A stretch of 42,757 nucleotides of DNA from Prevotella sp. (GCA_017412705.1 JAFPWS010000007.1:1-42757), one strand, 5' to 3'; positions 1-8,800 are shown, counted from the first letter of the stretch. Numbers and translations are program-made. Notes: a model not told the origin generated them from the letters alone.

Positions 1-782
1 TAGTTCGTATTATTGCTCGTCACACGGTAGCGGACGGTATATTCTCCGGCATTGGTGCCTTGTGGCAGCGTTGTATCCCATGTGGTGCCGTCTAACGAGT
101 ATTGCATTGTGCCGACAGAGGTTGTGCCGCCGGTAATGAGCGTCTGCGCCTGTTTATTATAGACCAGATTGGGGATTGCCGTCGGGGCCGTCACTTGAGG
201 TGTGGCCTTGTTGATGGTGAAGTTCGCCGTGGCCGTACCGCTGTAGGTACCCTTGCCAGTGACTGTCACCGTAGCCTCGCCGGCGTTGGTATTATTGGAA
301 TACTCCAAGCTGTAGTCTGTGTCTTTGATCAGCTCTGTGTCTCCATCCTTCACGGTGACTTCAGGCGTCTGAGCCGCTTTGTTGTACGTGAACGATTCTC
401 CGGCAATCGAAATCCAGCCGTCCTGCACCACCTTGGTATAGGTGGCACTGGCCGAGACGTGGGCCTCGGGCATCTCAAAGGTATAGGTATTGTCGTCTGC
501 CTTGGTCAGCGTCACGGAAGCGATGTCTGGTGCACGGTGGGCGGGGGCCTTGGCCTCGCCCCATGTTCCGTAGACTTCGGCAGTGACGTCTGCCGTAGCA
601 TAGCCTTCGTTAGGGGTAATGACAATGGTGACAGTCTTTCCGGCGTCAGCCGTCTCAACTACAGCATCATCCACCTTGAAGGTGATGGTGCCGTGGGGCG
701 TTGTACCTGACTTCAGGTCATAGGCACTGGCTGTCATGGCAGCCATCAGCAGTGCGAACAGGGTTATCATCTTCTGTTTCAT
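1..782 (-). CDS. Secreted Ig-like repeat surface protein (3' end outside window)
   Basis: A reading frame begins at an ATG at 782 and runs leftward without a stop to base 1, so at least 260 residues are present and the C-terminus is missing. The N-terminus (MKQKMITLFALLMAAMTASA) is a clear signal peptide. After it comes a beta-rich segment with 'GKTVTIVITPNEGYA', resembling Bacteroidales surface repeats, and then two segments rich in 'YNKxAQTP', 'SNNTNAGEATVTV' and 'GTYSGTATANFTI' that look like MBG/Ig-like repeats of surface proteins. A consensus Shine-Dalgarno sequence fixes the start. It lies 16 nt after the 431-aa gene on the same strand and is probably co-transcribed. The role is likely structural or adhesive on the cell surface. 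The domain names are inferred from motif appearance only. Confidence 0.8.
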   Translation of the reverse strand, partial: MKQKMITLFALLMAAMTASAYDLKSGTTPHGTITFKVDDAVVETADAGKTVTIVITPNEGYATADVTAEVYGTWGEAKAPAHRAPDIASVTLTKADDNTYTFEMPEAHVSASATYTKVVQDGWISIAGESFTYNKAAQTPEVTVKDGDTELIKDTDYSLEYSNNTNAGEATVTVTGKGTYSGTATANFTINKATPQVTAPTAIPNLVYNKQAQTLITGGTTSVGTMQYSLDGTTWDTTLPQGTNAGEYTVRYRVTSNNTN

Positions 783-790
783 AGTCTTTT

Positions 791-800
791 CTCCTCCTTT
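791..800 (-). promoter_or_regulatory. Consensus Shine-Dalgarno for the edge gene
   Basis: Read on the minus strand this is AAAGGAGGAG, 8 nt before the ATG at 782. Such a full anti-16S match is uncommon in Bacteroidetes, which usually lack strong ribosome binding sites. It overlaps the stop codon (799-801) of the preceding gene, which suggests translational coupling. Confidence 0.7.
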
Positions 801-2094
801 ATTTTGATGACATCACTACTTTCTTCCCATCTACGATGTAGATGCCCTTCTGGGCTGTTCCGGCTTCGTATCGGCGGCCTTGAAGGTCGTACCATGCCCC
901 GTCAGCCGGTGTGGCACCGGCATTGGTGCGTGTCACGGGACTGACAGCAGTGATGCTGTTCCGGGCTACGGCAATAAACTGCGGTGCAGCGGCACTTTTG
1001 GCGATTTCCAGCCAACAGCGGTTGGCTGCAACAGTACCGGCGTCATTCACACGGGCAAAGGCCTTGCCATTGCAGATATAATAATCCTTTGTGTCGCTGC
1101 TGGCATCCATCTCCTTGTCTTCAAGGGTTCCTACGAAGCCGCTAAAGGTTGTAGGACCGTCGGCATCGGTGTATGCCTTGACCAGCTTGACGGTTTGTGC
1201 GGTCTCGGTGCCGTTGTAGACCAGCAGCGGCTGGCCGGCCTCTGCCACAGCCACCTCGGCAGTGGTGACGCTTTCGCCTGCTACTGCCGTCACTGTCAGC
1301 AGTTGCACGCCCTCTACGTTGTCTGCATGCAGGCGGAGCCGATGGTCCAGCACGTAGGTGGCGTAGCCCTTGGCAGGTACTGTCAGTTCGATGTCGGGCT
1401 CAGGTGTTCCCAACACGGTGACGTTGCCCACCTGGCTCTCTGAGTTCGTACAATAGGACAGTCCCTCTGATGTCCCGGCAGTAAAGGGGTCTTCAGTATA
1501 TTCTCCCAACAAGTCCGTGAGTTCCTTGCCGACACCCATGATGCGGATGTACACATTAGCTTTGCCGATGGCGCCGTCAGGCAGCGTCAGGCTTACCTCC
1601 TTCAAGGTCTCAGCCGTCAGCGTCCAGTTCTCGCCTAAATCCGTGAACGTGGTGCCGTCCGTCGACCATTGCGCCTTCCACGTTTTTGTCGCGGCATTCT
1701 TGGCGGCCATGCCGAACTGGAAGGTGGCACTGATGAAGCCGATGGTCGAGAAGCGGTATTGCCAGGCGATATCAGCGGTATGGTATCCGTTCTGGAAAAG
1801 ACCGGTGAGACCAGCTACAATGGCATCGTCCTTACGGTTACGGATGATGGGGTTGCCGAAGTCGCCATTCACCTGCGAACCGTCGGCTTGCTTGACAATG
1901 CAGACCTGGTCATTACGGTTGTCGTCGAATACCTCATCGGCTGCAAACGGATATTGATTATTATCGGCGGCTAGGCCTGTAATCTTACTGGCATCGAACT
2001 TGACGATGACGACATCGTCAGCTGCCACAGCCGGCAGCGAAAGGAAGGCGGTAAGCCCGAGGCTCAAGGCCATTGTGAGGATGCGATGTTTCAT
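799..2094 (-). CDS. Secreted protein with Prevotella-type C-terminal tail
   Basis: This 431-aa protein has a signal peptide (about residues 1-24, MKHRILTMALSLGLTAFLSLPAVAA, cleavage after AVA/A). Residues about 30-200 form a beta-rich region with 'WKAQWSTDGTTFTDLGENWTL', similar in style to discoidin-like modules of Bacteroidales surface proteins. A segment starting 'TVPAKGYATYVLDHRL' follows. The last 30 residues read 'WYDLQGRRYEAG...GIYIVDGKKVV', a C-terminal motif common on secreted Prevotella and Bacteroides proteins, probably a sorting or anchoring tail. It lies between two other surface genes on the same strand and probably belongs to their operon. No enzymatic motif is visible, so the function is unknown. 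Confidence 0.8.
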   Translation of the reverse strand: MKHRILTMALSLGLTAFLSLPAVAADDVVIVKFDASKITGLAADNNQYPFAADEVFDDNRNDQVCIVKQADGSQVNGDFGNPIIRNRKDDAIVAGLTGLFQNGYHTADIAWQYRFSTIGFISATFQFGMAAKNAATKTWKAQWSTDGTTFTDLGENWTLTAETLKEVSLTLPDGAIGKANVYIRIMGVGKELTDLLGEYTEDPFTAGTSEGLSYCTNSESQVGNVTVLGTPEPDIELTVPAKGYATYVLDHRLRLHADNVEGVQLLTVTAVAGESVTTAEVAVAEAGQPLLVYNGTETAQTVKLVKAYTDADGPTTFSGFVGTLEDKEMDASSDTKDYYICNGKAFARVNDAGTVAANRCWLEIAKSAAAPQFIAVARNSITAVSPVTRTNAGATPADGAWYDLQGRRYEAGTAQKGIYIVDGKKVVMSSK

Positions 2095-2168
2095 AAATAC
2101 TTCTTTATTATGTTATTATCTGGAGCGACGGCCGTCAGGCCGCGCATGGGTTTCTATGCAGGTGGGCG

Positions 2169-3056
2169 TCAATAGACAACGCCGGTCGTAAAGGTTTTGT
2201 CTTTGAACTGGAGCAGGCGTGTGCCGGTCCAATCGTAGGTGGTGTACTGTTTGTCACCGGTAAGGGCGATTACTTGCAGGTTGCTGTAAGTCCCGGCAAT
2301 GATGGGTATGCAGTAGCTGTCGTAGCTGGTTGCCGGGTCGAGGTTGATGCGCAGGGTGTCGCCGGTGACGGCGTCTTCGGCAGGTGCCAGCGCTGGCGAG
2401 CCAGTAAGCACGGCCTCAAACATACCGGAAAGCGGTTCGTCCTGTCCGCCTTGAACGGTTTCTCCGTTCAGCAGGAAGCTGTTGTGTGTGACGATGAGCA
2501 GAGCTCCGCATGCTGCGGGTATCGAAGAGGAAGGAATTGTCAGCAGGGCAGTCAGTGGGCGCAGCTCGGCACGCATCAAGCCGTCCTGGGTAAAGCTGAT
2601 GGGCGACCAGAGGGCTACAGGGCGGGGTACTACTGTACCACTGACACCCACCTCGTCTGCCTCATAGGCGTGGGGGATGCGCTGGCCAAGGATGGTCTCA
2701 TTGTCTTTGTTGGCCCAGAGACCCTTTAAATTGGTGTTGGGGGTGTAGGCATTGACTGTCTCGTCGCCGGTAACCAGGTCTGCTGAACCCTCCACAAGCG
2801 TAAACTCGGCCGTCGCACCGCTTGAGGCACTACTGGCAACATAGCGGTTGGGGCTGATGGACGATAGGTTCAGTACGCGCACCTCATCGCCTACAGACCA
2901 CTTGGCGGCGGGCTGGGCAGGCAGGGTGGCACTTAGGCGCGTGCCGTCCTTCACTGCTGGCGCATCTGACTTGTCATCACTGCTGCACGCTGCCAGAGCT
3001 ATGGCCAGACAGCAGCCATAAAGGCCTATTGCCTTGTTTATATACGTTTTTAACAT
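2169..3056 (-). CDS. Fimbrillin-like surface lipoprotein
   Basis: This 295-aa protein has a lipoprotein signal ending at 'IALAAC' (Cys24) followed by SSDDKSD. That acidic stretch resembles the lipoprotein export signal that sends Bacteroidetes lipoproteins to the outer face of the cell. The next segment ('TRLSATLPAQPAAKWSVGDEVRVLN') and later 'LRPLTALLTI', 'GETVQGGQDEPLSGMF' and 'YCIPIIAGTYSNLQVIA' are shared in order with the first 300 residues of the 1288-aa neighbour, so the two are paralogues of a fimbrillin-like fold. It is probably a pilus-associated or surface lipoprotein. It is shorter than typical FimA/Mfa-type proteins because it ends straight after the N-terminal domain. Confidence 0.8.
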   Translation of the reverse strand: MLKTYINKAIGLYGCCLAIALAACSSDDKSDAPAVKDGTRLSATLPAQPAAKWSVGDEVRVLNLSSISPNRYVASSASSGATAEFTLVEGSADLVTGDETVNAYTPNTNLKGLWANKDNETILGQRIPHAYEADEVGVSGTVVPRPVALWSPISFTQDGLMRAELRPLTALLTIPSSSIPAACGALLIVTHNSFLLNGETVQGGQDEPLSGMFEAVLTGSPALAPAEDAVTGDTLRINLDPATSYDSYCIPIIAGTYSNLQVIALTGDKQYTTYDWTGTRLLQFKDKTFTTGVVY

Positions 3057-3072
3057 CGTTTTTTGATGGTAA

Positions 3073-3109
3073 ATGAGGGTGCACAGCCTCCAGGCGTGCG
3101 CACCCTCAT
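3073..3109 (-). other. Intergenic hairpin between two fimbrillin-like genes
   Basis: The arms ATGAGGGTGC (3073-3082) and GCACCCTCAT (3100-3109) pair perfectly over 10 bp around a 17-nt loop. It lies in the 100-bp gap after the 1288-aa gene. No T-run follows directly on the minus strand, so it may be an attenuator or RNA-stability element rather than a full terminator. Confidence 0.6.
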
Positions 3110-3156
3110 GATTATAGTTTTTAATGTACAGAACGCTTAAGCGTCTGTGTCATCTC

Positions 3157-6100
3157 TTACTCCCAAGGAGTGTCTGCAGCTGCGAAACCACTCAGAGGAG
3201 TATTCCAGTCGTAGTACAGGTTGTAGTTGACGTTACCCTGCAGAGGAGTACCGTTCAGCTTGTAAGAACCACCACCAGCTGCGCTGTTGTTGTTAACACC
3301 TACATAACCGTTCTCATCACCCCAGAAGTATGTTCCCTGACCAGTGAGAGCCTGCTGAATCTGAGTTGACTGAGATACGTTCTGCAGAGTGAACAGCAGA
3401 TCAAGCTTCTTCTCGTTGGTGAAGATCGGGTTCTTAGAGGTGAAAGTAGGAGCACCCCAATAGTTGGTATCGGTGCGGCTGAATACCTGCAGAACACCAT
3501 TAGTAGCAGTAATATTCAGGTTAGCGTCAGTGATGCTGATGACATTGTTCAGCATACCAATCACTGTACCGAATGAACCGGCAGCCTTAGCCTGATTTGT
3601 TCCAGCATACCAACCGGGATAAACCACGTTCTCATTTGCATCTGTAGTAACACAAGGACTTACATAGTCAGGTCTTGTGTACGTAGTCTTCTTAACAGTA
3701 CCATTCTTAGTGTTGGTCCACTTCGGAGCCGTCACAGTGATAGGATACTTGTCAGCAGCAGTGATAATCTTGAGCTGATTTTCGTTATTAGCGGTAGCAG
3801 AACCGTTGTTGTTATAACCAACGATACCACCAACAGCCATTGCACCTTCAATCTCACCAACGCTAATTGAGATAGAACCCTTCTTGGCGTTGCGACCAAT
3901 CTGAATCTCGTTACCTGCATTCAGGATACCATACAGACCACCTACATAACCCTCAATACCCTCAAGAGTCTTCTTGATGTTAACATTGTTGGCATTGTCA
4001 GAGTCACCAGTCTTCAGGTTGTTAGCCTGGTATTGACCTACGAAACCACCGGCATTGCGGTTCTCGGCAATCACATTACCATCTACACGGACAGAACCCT
4101 CGACGACAGTTGTCTCAGTTTGGTTCGTTTTTGCACCAAAGATGTACATATAACCTACGAGACCACCGACGTTAGAACCAGAAAGGTTAGAGTTGTCAAA
4201 AGCCTTAGCCTTCTCGTTGTACTCAGCATAAATCTCCTTGCCTACCTCAACAGTACCGCGAACGAGAGTTGCATTGTCCTGATAATAGGCGAGACCAATC
4301 AGACCACCTACGTTTGCACCAATCGTGCGAACCTTATCGTTGACGTGAGCAGTATTGGATTTCATATCGGCACCATAGGTGAGATTTTCTGCCTTGATGA
4401 AACCTACCTGACCACCAACGTTGTTAGCCTGAGAGATAACGAACTCATTGTAAACTTTAACACCTGTAGCCTCAACTGTTTCGGTATATCCAGTTGCACC
4501 ATCCATGATGTATGGATCGTCGCCAGAAATCAGACCGACGGCACCACCAACGTTATCAGACTTAGAAACAACCCAAGACTTACCGTAAATAGCGCTGTTC
4601 TCAGCAACTGTGAGGTTCTCAATGATAACCTCAGCGTCAGAATTCAGCCAACCGAAGGCACCACCGATGTTGCTGCCGTTAGCGTCGAGACGGATAGCGT
4701 GAGCGCTGTTGTCTGTCAGGTAAATACCTTCGTCAGCACTGATACGTCCGCAGATAGAACCGATGTTGTTGATGTTGAAGCGGTGAGCGTCCATCAGAGC
4801 GTCAGACAGGTCAACATTCTTGATTGTTGCAGTTGCTTCAGTGTCGATACGACGAATCAGACCCAGACCCTCGTCTACAGCGATACGGTTAGGACCTGCG
4901 CAGCAGCACTCGATAGGCAGAGCAGGCTCATACAGGTCGAAGTACATGTTGCGGAAGTTACAGTTCTTACCGTCGAAGGTGAAATCTTCAGTAATAGGAC
5001 CGTCAAGAGGATCTGTTACGTCAGCACCAACCCAGGGGAAGTATGTACCACCGAGCCATACGCTACGTGTAGCAGCGGCCATGTAATAGTTGTAAGGAGA
5101 TGTACCCAGAGTTGACTTGCTGGCCAGACCCATAGAAGACAGCTGAGCAGCAGTGAAGATCTCAGACTGGTCGTAACCATTAGCAAGAGCATAGTCAGAA
5201 AGTTTCTGCTGAGTCCAAGAAGCGCTCAGGTTCACCTTGTTGGTGTGATCCATGTCAGTCTCGGTAATTTTCTTAATAGCAGAGTTACCAGTCGTAAAGA
5301 TGTGTGTCTCAGCGTTGTCACCCAGAGCGTAATAGTTGATTCTCTCAATCAGCATATCGGTAACGCGGAGGGCAATCTGAGAGTCCTGACCCTTCTGCAG
5401 ACCAGTAAGCTCATAATTATTAGCTGTTTGAGAAGCACGTACAAATGAGCCTCTAAATGTGAGCAACAGGATTTCGTCATCTTCGGCATCACCATTTGCA
5501 TAAACGTCACCGAACTGACCCGGCGCAATATTAACCTTATTCCAGCTACCACGAATCACGATACCTGCGTTACGATAGTTGCGTGGAGTGTTCCAGATAC
5601 CAAGCTCATCATCGGTGTAACCAGATACCTGACGGGTGTTAGAACCCAGAAGTACCATAGTACCTGTTGCAACACCTGCTTCTTTCAGAACGATGTTAGA
5701 AGAGGGCAGGATGATATGGTGCTTGTTAGCCTCACCGTCAGCGAAGGTAAGAGTAACGGTACGAGCCTTGTCGAGAGATGTGAGACCATCGTAGTTAGCA
5801 ACAGGAATATTCATCCAAGGCAGAGAAGTACTCAGAGTCTTCCAGCCAGACATCTCGGGATTGTAGTTAGCAAAAGCCTCAACAACGTCGAATTCAGAAC
5901 CAGAGGCGTCCTCGAACTCGATATCAACAGAAGACTGCTTGATCTCGGGGTTGTTCATGAGGAGCAGCTTGTCACCGGTGATGGCACCCTTAACGAGCAC
6001 CTTCAGAGTGTGCGTGCCGTCGTTGATAATCTGCTCGGCAATCCACTTAGAAAGATCCTCAGCGTCAGAACCCTTTTCAGCTGTGTCATACACCAGAGTA

Positions 6101-7023
6101 GCGGTCTGAGCAATGCTGTACTTGCCATTTACTTCGAAGTCCTGATCCTCGAATACGCGGAGAACCTCAGCACCGGGCCAAGAATAAGAGTCTTTGTCGT
6201 CTTCAGAAACGGCCAGAACGCTCAGCTTGTCATAGTGACCGGCAATGATGGGAACATAGATAATCTTGTCCTGATCCTTGTCCAGCTCGTCGATGTCAAC
6301 GCGCAGGGTATCAGCATGCTTGTAGTCCTCGTCCACCTTCAGGTATGCACCGTCCTCAAGGATAGTGGTCAGTGTACCAGACAGAGCCTCGTCGCTACCG
6401 CCAAGCTCAGTCAAACCGTCTACAGTAGCGCTGTGATGGGTGTTCAGCACGATAGCCTTTGTGCCTTCGGGCAGAGCCTTGATGTCAATCTTCAGCAGGG
6501 CAGTCAGAGGCTTCATGTTGGCATTCAGCTGATTACCGGTGAAGCTGATGTTGGTGTCATAGTAGGGGATAGCCAGAGGCCAGTAAACGGTCTTCTGGTC
6601 ATTCACCAGCTCGTTCTGAGTGAAGTTGGCAGGGATAATGGCAATGAGATTCATCTTGTTGTTCTCATCGGCATGTACACCCTTCAAATACTCACTTGAA
6701 GAAACAGCCACCAGGTCGCCCAGGCTTGCTACGCCATTGTCCTTAGAGACAGTGAAAGAAGCAACGCTCTCACCAGCACCTGAAGTCAAGTCATATACGT
6801 TGAACTTCAGAGCATTAGCGCTGTACACGTTAATTACATCACCCTCACTCCAAACTACTGCCTTGTTCTCAAGAACACCCATACGGGTAGTCTCTTCGCT
6901 TGGCAGAGAAGCATAGAGGTCAGCATTGGCGTCTAAGCCCTTGCTGATTGAGAGGTCGTCAGAGCAGCTTGCCAAAGCACCTACAAAGGCAGCTGCAGTA
7001 AACAATTTAATTAAACCTTTCAT
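3157..7023 (-). CDS. Large fimbrillin-like / GLUG-repeat surface lipoprotein
   Basis: This 1288-aa protein has a lipoprotein signal with lipobox 'GALASC' (Cys20) followed by SDD, implying an outer-membrane, probably surface-exposed, lipoprotein. Residues about 30-300 form a fimbrillin-like domain ('VVWSEGDVINVYSANALKF', 'MKPLTALLKIDI', 'IIYVPIIAGHYDKLSVLAV') shared with the 295-aa neighbour. From about residue 740 to 1130 it has many glycine-rich repeats such as 'NVGGAVGLI', 'NVGGQVGFI', 'NVGGLIGLAY', 'NVGGLVGYMY', 'NAGGFVGQY' and 'YVGGLYGIL', typical of GLUG-type beta-helix adhesins. Codons are strikingly uniform (CTG, AAC, TAC, GGT, GCT), unlike the neighbours, which points to high expression. 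A 45-aa small gene and a good promoter lie just upstream. A likely role is major surface adhesin or fibre subunit. The exact ligand is unknown. Confidence 0.85.
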   Translation of the reverse strand: MKGLIKLFTAAAFVGALASCSDDLSISKGLDANADLYASLPSEETTRMGVLENKAVVWSEGDVINVYSANALKFNVYDLTSGAGESVASFTVSKDNGVASLGDLVAVSSSEYLKGVHADENNKMNLIAIIPANFTQNELVNDQKTVYWPLAIPYYDTNISFTGNQLNANMKPLTALLKIDIKALPEGTKAIVLNTHHSATVDGLTELGGSDEALSGTLTTILEDGAYLKVDEDYKHADTLRVDIDELDKDQDKIIYVPIIAGHYDKLSVLAVSEDDKDSYSWPGAEVLRVFEDQDFEVNGKYSIAQTATLVYDTAEKGSDAEDLSKWIAEQIINDGTHTLKVLVKGAITGDKLLLMNNPEIKQSSVDIEFEDASGSEFDVVEAFANYNPEMSGWKTLSTSLPWMNIPVANYDGLTSLDKARTVTLTFADGEANKHHIILPSSNIVLKEAGVATGTMVLLGSNTRQVSGYTDDELGIWNTPRNYRNAGIVIRGSWNKVNIAPGQFGDVYANGDAEDDEILLLTFRGSFVRASQTANNYELTGLQKGQDSQIALRVTDMLIERINYYALGDNAETHIFTTGNSAIKKITETDMDHTNKVNLSASWTQQKLSDYALANGYDQSEIFTAAQLSSMGLASKSTLGTSPYNYYMAAATRSVWLGGTYFPWVGADVTDPLDGPITEDFTFDGKNCNFRNMYFDLYEPALPIECCCAGPNRIAVDEGLGLIRRIDTEATATIKNVDLSDALMDAHRFNINNIGSICGRISADEGIYLTDNSAHAIRLDANGSNIGGAFGWLNSDAEVIIENLTVAENSAIYGKSWVVSKSDNVGGAVGLISGDDPYIMDGATGYTETVEATGVKVYNEFVISQANNVGGQVGFIKAENLTYGADMKSNTAHVNDKVRTIGANVGGLIGLAYYQDNATLVRGTVEVGKEIYAEYNEKAKAFDNSNLSGSNVGGLVGYMYIFGAKTNQTETTVVEGSVRVDGNVIAENRNAGGFVGQYQANNLKTGDSDNANNVNIKKTLEGIEGYVGGLYGILNAGNEIQIGRNAKKGSISISVGEIEGAMAVGGIVGYNNNGSATANNENQLKIITAADKYPITVTAPKWTNTKNGTVKKTTYTRPDYVSPCVTTDANENVVYPGWYAGTNQAKAAGSFGTVIGMLNNVISITDANLNITATNGVLQVFSRTDTNYWGAPTFTSKNPIFTNEKKLDLLFTLQNVSQSTQIQQALTGQGTYFWGDENGYVGVNNNSAAGGGSYKLNGTPLQGNVNYNLYYDWNTPLSGFAAADTPWE

Positions 7024-7079
7024 AAAATTAAAATTTAAGTTAATAATAAAAGAAAATTATAATTCTCAATTTTTCAGAG

Positions 7080-7217
7080 TTATTCATCTATGCCAGGTGC
7101 ATCCATAGGATAATCGTTACCTGGGTCGATAGATACATCCAGCAATGTCGATTCCATCTCAGCTTCATAGGTCTCCATTTCTGGAGATACATACCATTTC
7201 AAATCCTTTTTGTCCAT
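7080..7217 (-). CDS. Small 45-aa acidic leader-position protein
   Basis: An ATG at 7215-7217 opens a 45-codon frame ending with TAA at 7080-7082. The protein begins MDKKDLKWYVSPEMETYEAE and ends in a Pro/Asp/Gly-rich acidic tail (DPGNDYPMDAPGIDE). Bacteroidales carry many small proteins of this style (an aromatic residue plus 'PEME' motif, a Glu-rich helix, then a 'LL.VS' step and an acidic tail). They often sit just before surface or secreted-peptide genes, and their function is undefined. Here it is the first gene after the promoter and lies 56 bp before the 1288-aa lipoprotein gene. No signal peptide is visible. A peptide precursor or a translated leader are both possible. Confidence 0.6.
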   Translation of the reverse strand: MDKKDLKWYVSPEMETYEAEMESTLLDVSIDPGNDYPMDAPGIDE

Positions 7218-7285
7218 TTTCGTTTGTAAGTTTAAAAAAGTAATTTAATATGTTAATTATCGCTATTTCAGAGTAATTGCAGCTG

Positions 7286-7317
7286 CAAATATACGACAAA
7301 TAATATTACCGTGCAAG
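7286..7317 (-). promoter_or_regulatory. Bacteroidetes promoter of the surface-protein operon
   Basis: On the minus strand the -33-like box CTTG (7314-7317) is separated by 20 nt from a perfect -7 box TATATTTG (7286-7293), matching the Bacteroidetes sigma-ABfr pattern. Transcription would start about 60 nt before the small gene at 7217. Confidence 0.6.
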
Positions 7318-7513
7318 TTTTTTGAGCATTTTTTTTCAATTTTTGACCAAAAATTGATAAAAAAACCTCTTTTGATAGTAATTTCACTATATTTTGTCGC
7401 AAAAATCGCTTCTTTAGTCATTCCCTCGGATTGCGCCCTACAATGGGGAAGGGGGGGGGTGGTGGCTTGCTGTGGCACGAAGATGTGCCATACAGACGGC
7501 TCTGGGTCTGTAT

Positions 7514-7551
7514 ATATATTAATGTACGGGCACGCCCGTACATTAATATAT
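7514..7551 (-). terminator. Long perfect stem-loop after the aldolase gene
   Basis: An 18-bp perfect inverted repeat (7514-7531 and 7534-7551) with a two-base centre (AC), starting 22 bases beyond the aldolase stop codon. The outer part is A/T-rich and the core is GTACGGGC. It probably acts as a terminator or 3'-end stabiliser for aldolase mRNA. Confidence 0.65.
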
Positions 7552-7573
7552 TATAGGGGATCAGCGGGTATCC

Positions 7574-8578
7574 TTACTCGGCCAGCTTGCCGTCAGAACC
7601 GAGGACGTTGACAATCTTGTGGATGTACATCTTCTTCATGTTCTCGCGGGCGGGCTTGAGATACTGGCGGGGATCGAAGTGGTCGGGATGCTCAGCAAGG
7701 TACTGGCGGATGGCAGCAGTCATGGCCAGGCGGGAGTCTGAGTCGATGTTGATCTTGCAGACAGCGCTCTTGGAAGCCTTGCGGAGCTGCTCCTCGGGGA
7801 TGCCTACGGCATCGGGCAGGTTGCCGCCGAACTTGTTGATGGTGTCGACCTCGTCCTGGGGGACAGACGATGAGCCGTGTAGCACGATGGGGAAGCCGGG
7901 GAGCTTCTGCTCAATTTCAGCGAGCACGTCGAAAGCCAAGGGAGGAGGCACGAGCTTGCCGGTCTTCGGGTCGCGTGTGCACTGCTCGGGCTTGAACTTA
8001 TAGGCGCCGTGAGAGGTACCGATGGAGATGGCCAGCGAGTCGCAGCCTGTGCGGGTAGCGAAGTCGATGACTTCCTCGGGCTTGGTGTAGTGGGACTCCT
8101 CAGAAGCCACCTCGTCCTCAACACCGGCCAGCACGCCGAGCTCGCACTCAACGGTGACATCGTACTTGTGGGCATATTCTACCACCTGACGGGAAATCTT
8201 GATGTTTTCCTCGTAAGGCAGTGAAGAGCCGTCGTACATCACGCTGGAGAAGCCCATGTCGATGCAGTCCTTGCAGAGCTCGAAGCTGTCGCCGTGGTCG
8301 AGGTGCAGCACAATCTCGGGATGGGCGCAGCCTAACTCCTTGGCATAGGCGACAGCACCCTCTGCCATGTAGCGCAGGATGGTGGCGTTGGCATAGTTGC
8401 GGGCACCCTTGGACACCTGCATGATGACGGGTGACTTGGTCTCTACGGCAGCCTGTACGATGGCCTGCATCTGCTCCATGGTGTTGAAGTTGAAAGCGGG
8501 AATGGCATAGCCGCCGGCTACTGCTCTCTTAAACATCTCGCGGGTATTCACGAGTCCTAAATCCTTGTAGTTTACCAT
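7574..8578 (-). CDS. fba: Class II fructose-bisphosphate aldolase
   Basis: This 334-aa cytoplasmic enzyme reversibly splits fructose-1,6-bisphosphate into dihydroxyacetone phosphate and glyceraldehyde-3-phosphate in glycolysis and gluconeogenesis. Family features are visible. 'LHLDHGD' (about residues 91-97) has the catalytic Asp and a zinc-ligand His. 'YDGSSLPYEENI' follows, then 'VECELGVLAGVED' with a metal-binding Glu. 'IGTSHGAYKF' and 'VLHGSSSVP' supply further zinc and phosphate-binding residues. 'CKINIDSDSR' is the late conserved strand. Length fits the class IIA/B family. The start ATG at 8578 lies about 44 nt after a -7 box. It is a single-gene unit with its own promoter and a 3' stem-loop. 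Confidence 0.95.
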   Translation of the reverse strand: MVNYKDLGLVNTREMFKRAVAGGYAIPAFNFNTMEQMQAIVQAAVETKSPVIMQVSKGARNYANATILRYMAEGAVAYAKELGCAHPEIVLHLDHGDSFELCKDCIDMGFSSVMYDGSSLPYEENIKISRQVVEYAHKYDVTVECELGVLAGVEDEVASEESHYTKPEEVIDFATRTGCDSLAISIGTSHGAYKFKPEQCTRDPKTGKLVPPPLAFDVLAEIEQKLPGFPIVLHGSSSVPQDEVDTINKFGGNLPDAVGIPEEQLRKASKSAVCKINIDSDSRLAMTAAIRQYLAEHPDHFDPRQYLKPARENMKKMYIHKIVNVLGSDGKLAE

Positions 8579-8621
8579 AATTGTTAATGATTAAATTGTT
8601 TGCTAAAAATCTATCTGACCG

Positions 8622-8629
8622 CAAAGATA
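8622..8629 (-). promoter_or_regulatory. -7 box of the aldolase gene
   Basis: The minus strand reads TATCTTTG, the Bacteroidetes -7 consensus, 43 nt before the aldolase ATG. No good TTTG box was found at the expected upstream distance, so only half of the promoter is supported. Confidence 0.5.
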
Positions 8630-8773
8630 CGAAAAAGTTTAGAGTTTAAAGTTGTTAGTAGGGAGATTTTTATGATGGGGCAGCATTTTTTTTTCATTGA
8701 TTAACACATCGAGCGTCGAACATTCCTCAAAATGCAAACTGCATTGAGCAAATAGCCTTCTCATCATCCCCAA

Positions 8774-8795
8774 CCCCTCCCTCTCCAGGGAGGGG
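8774..8795 (-). repeat. REP-like palindrome (copy 1)
   Basis: CCCCTCCCT pairs perfectly with AGGGAGGGG around a 4-nt loop. Read on the minus strand the hairpin is followed by a G-rich tail (TTGGGG), as in four other copies in this window. It lies between the aldolase and aquaporin genes. Confidence 0.65.
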
Positions 8796-8800
8796 CTAAA

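Larger units (their letters stand above)
7218..7573. other. Intergenic region between surface operon and aldolase gene
   Basis: No gene is supported in this 356-bp gap. It contains the minus-strand promoter at 7286-7317, a run of nine G (7451-7459), short inverted repeats around 7473-7510, and the long stem at 7514-7551 downstream of the aldolase gene. A short plus-strand frame here has no start context or recognisable product. Confidence 0.6.

Noticed and set aside
4033-5115. Long open frame on the plus strand opposite the 1288-aa lipoprotein gene
   Set aside because: It is antisense to a clearly coding gene with strong codon bias; the product is Val/Thr/Cys-rich without domains, so it is a codon-bias shadow.
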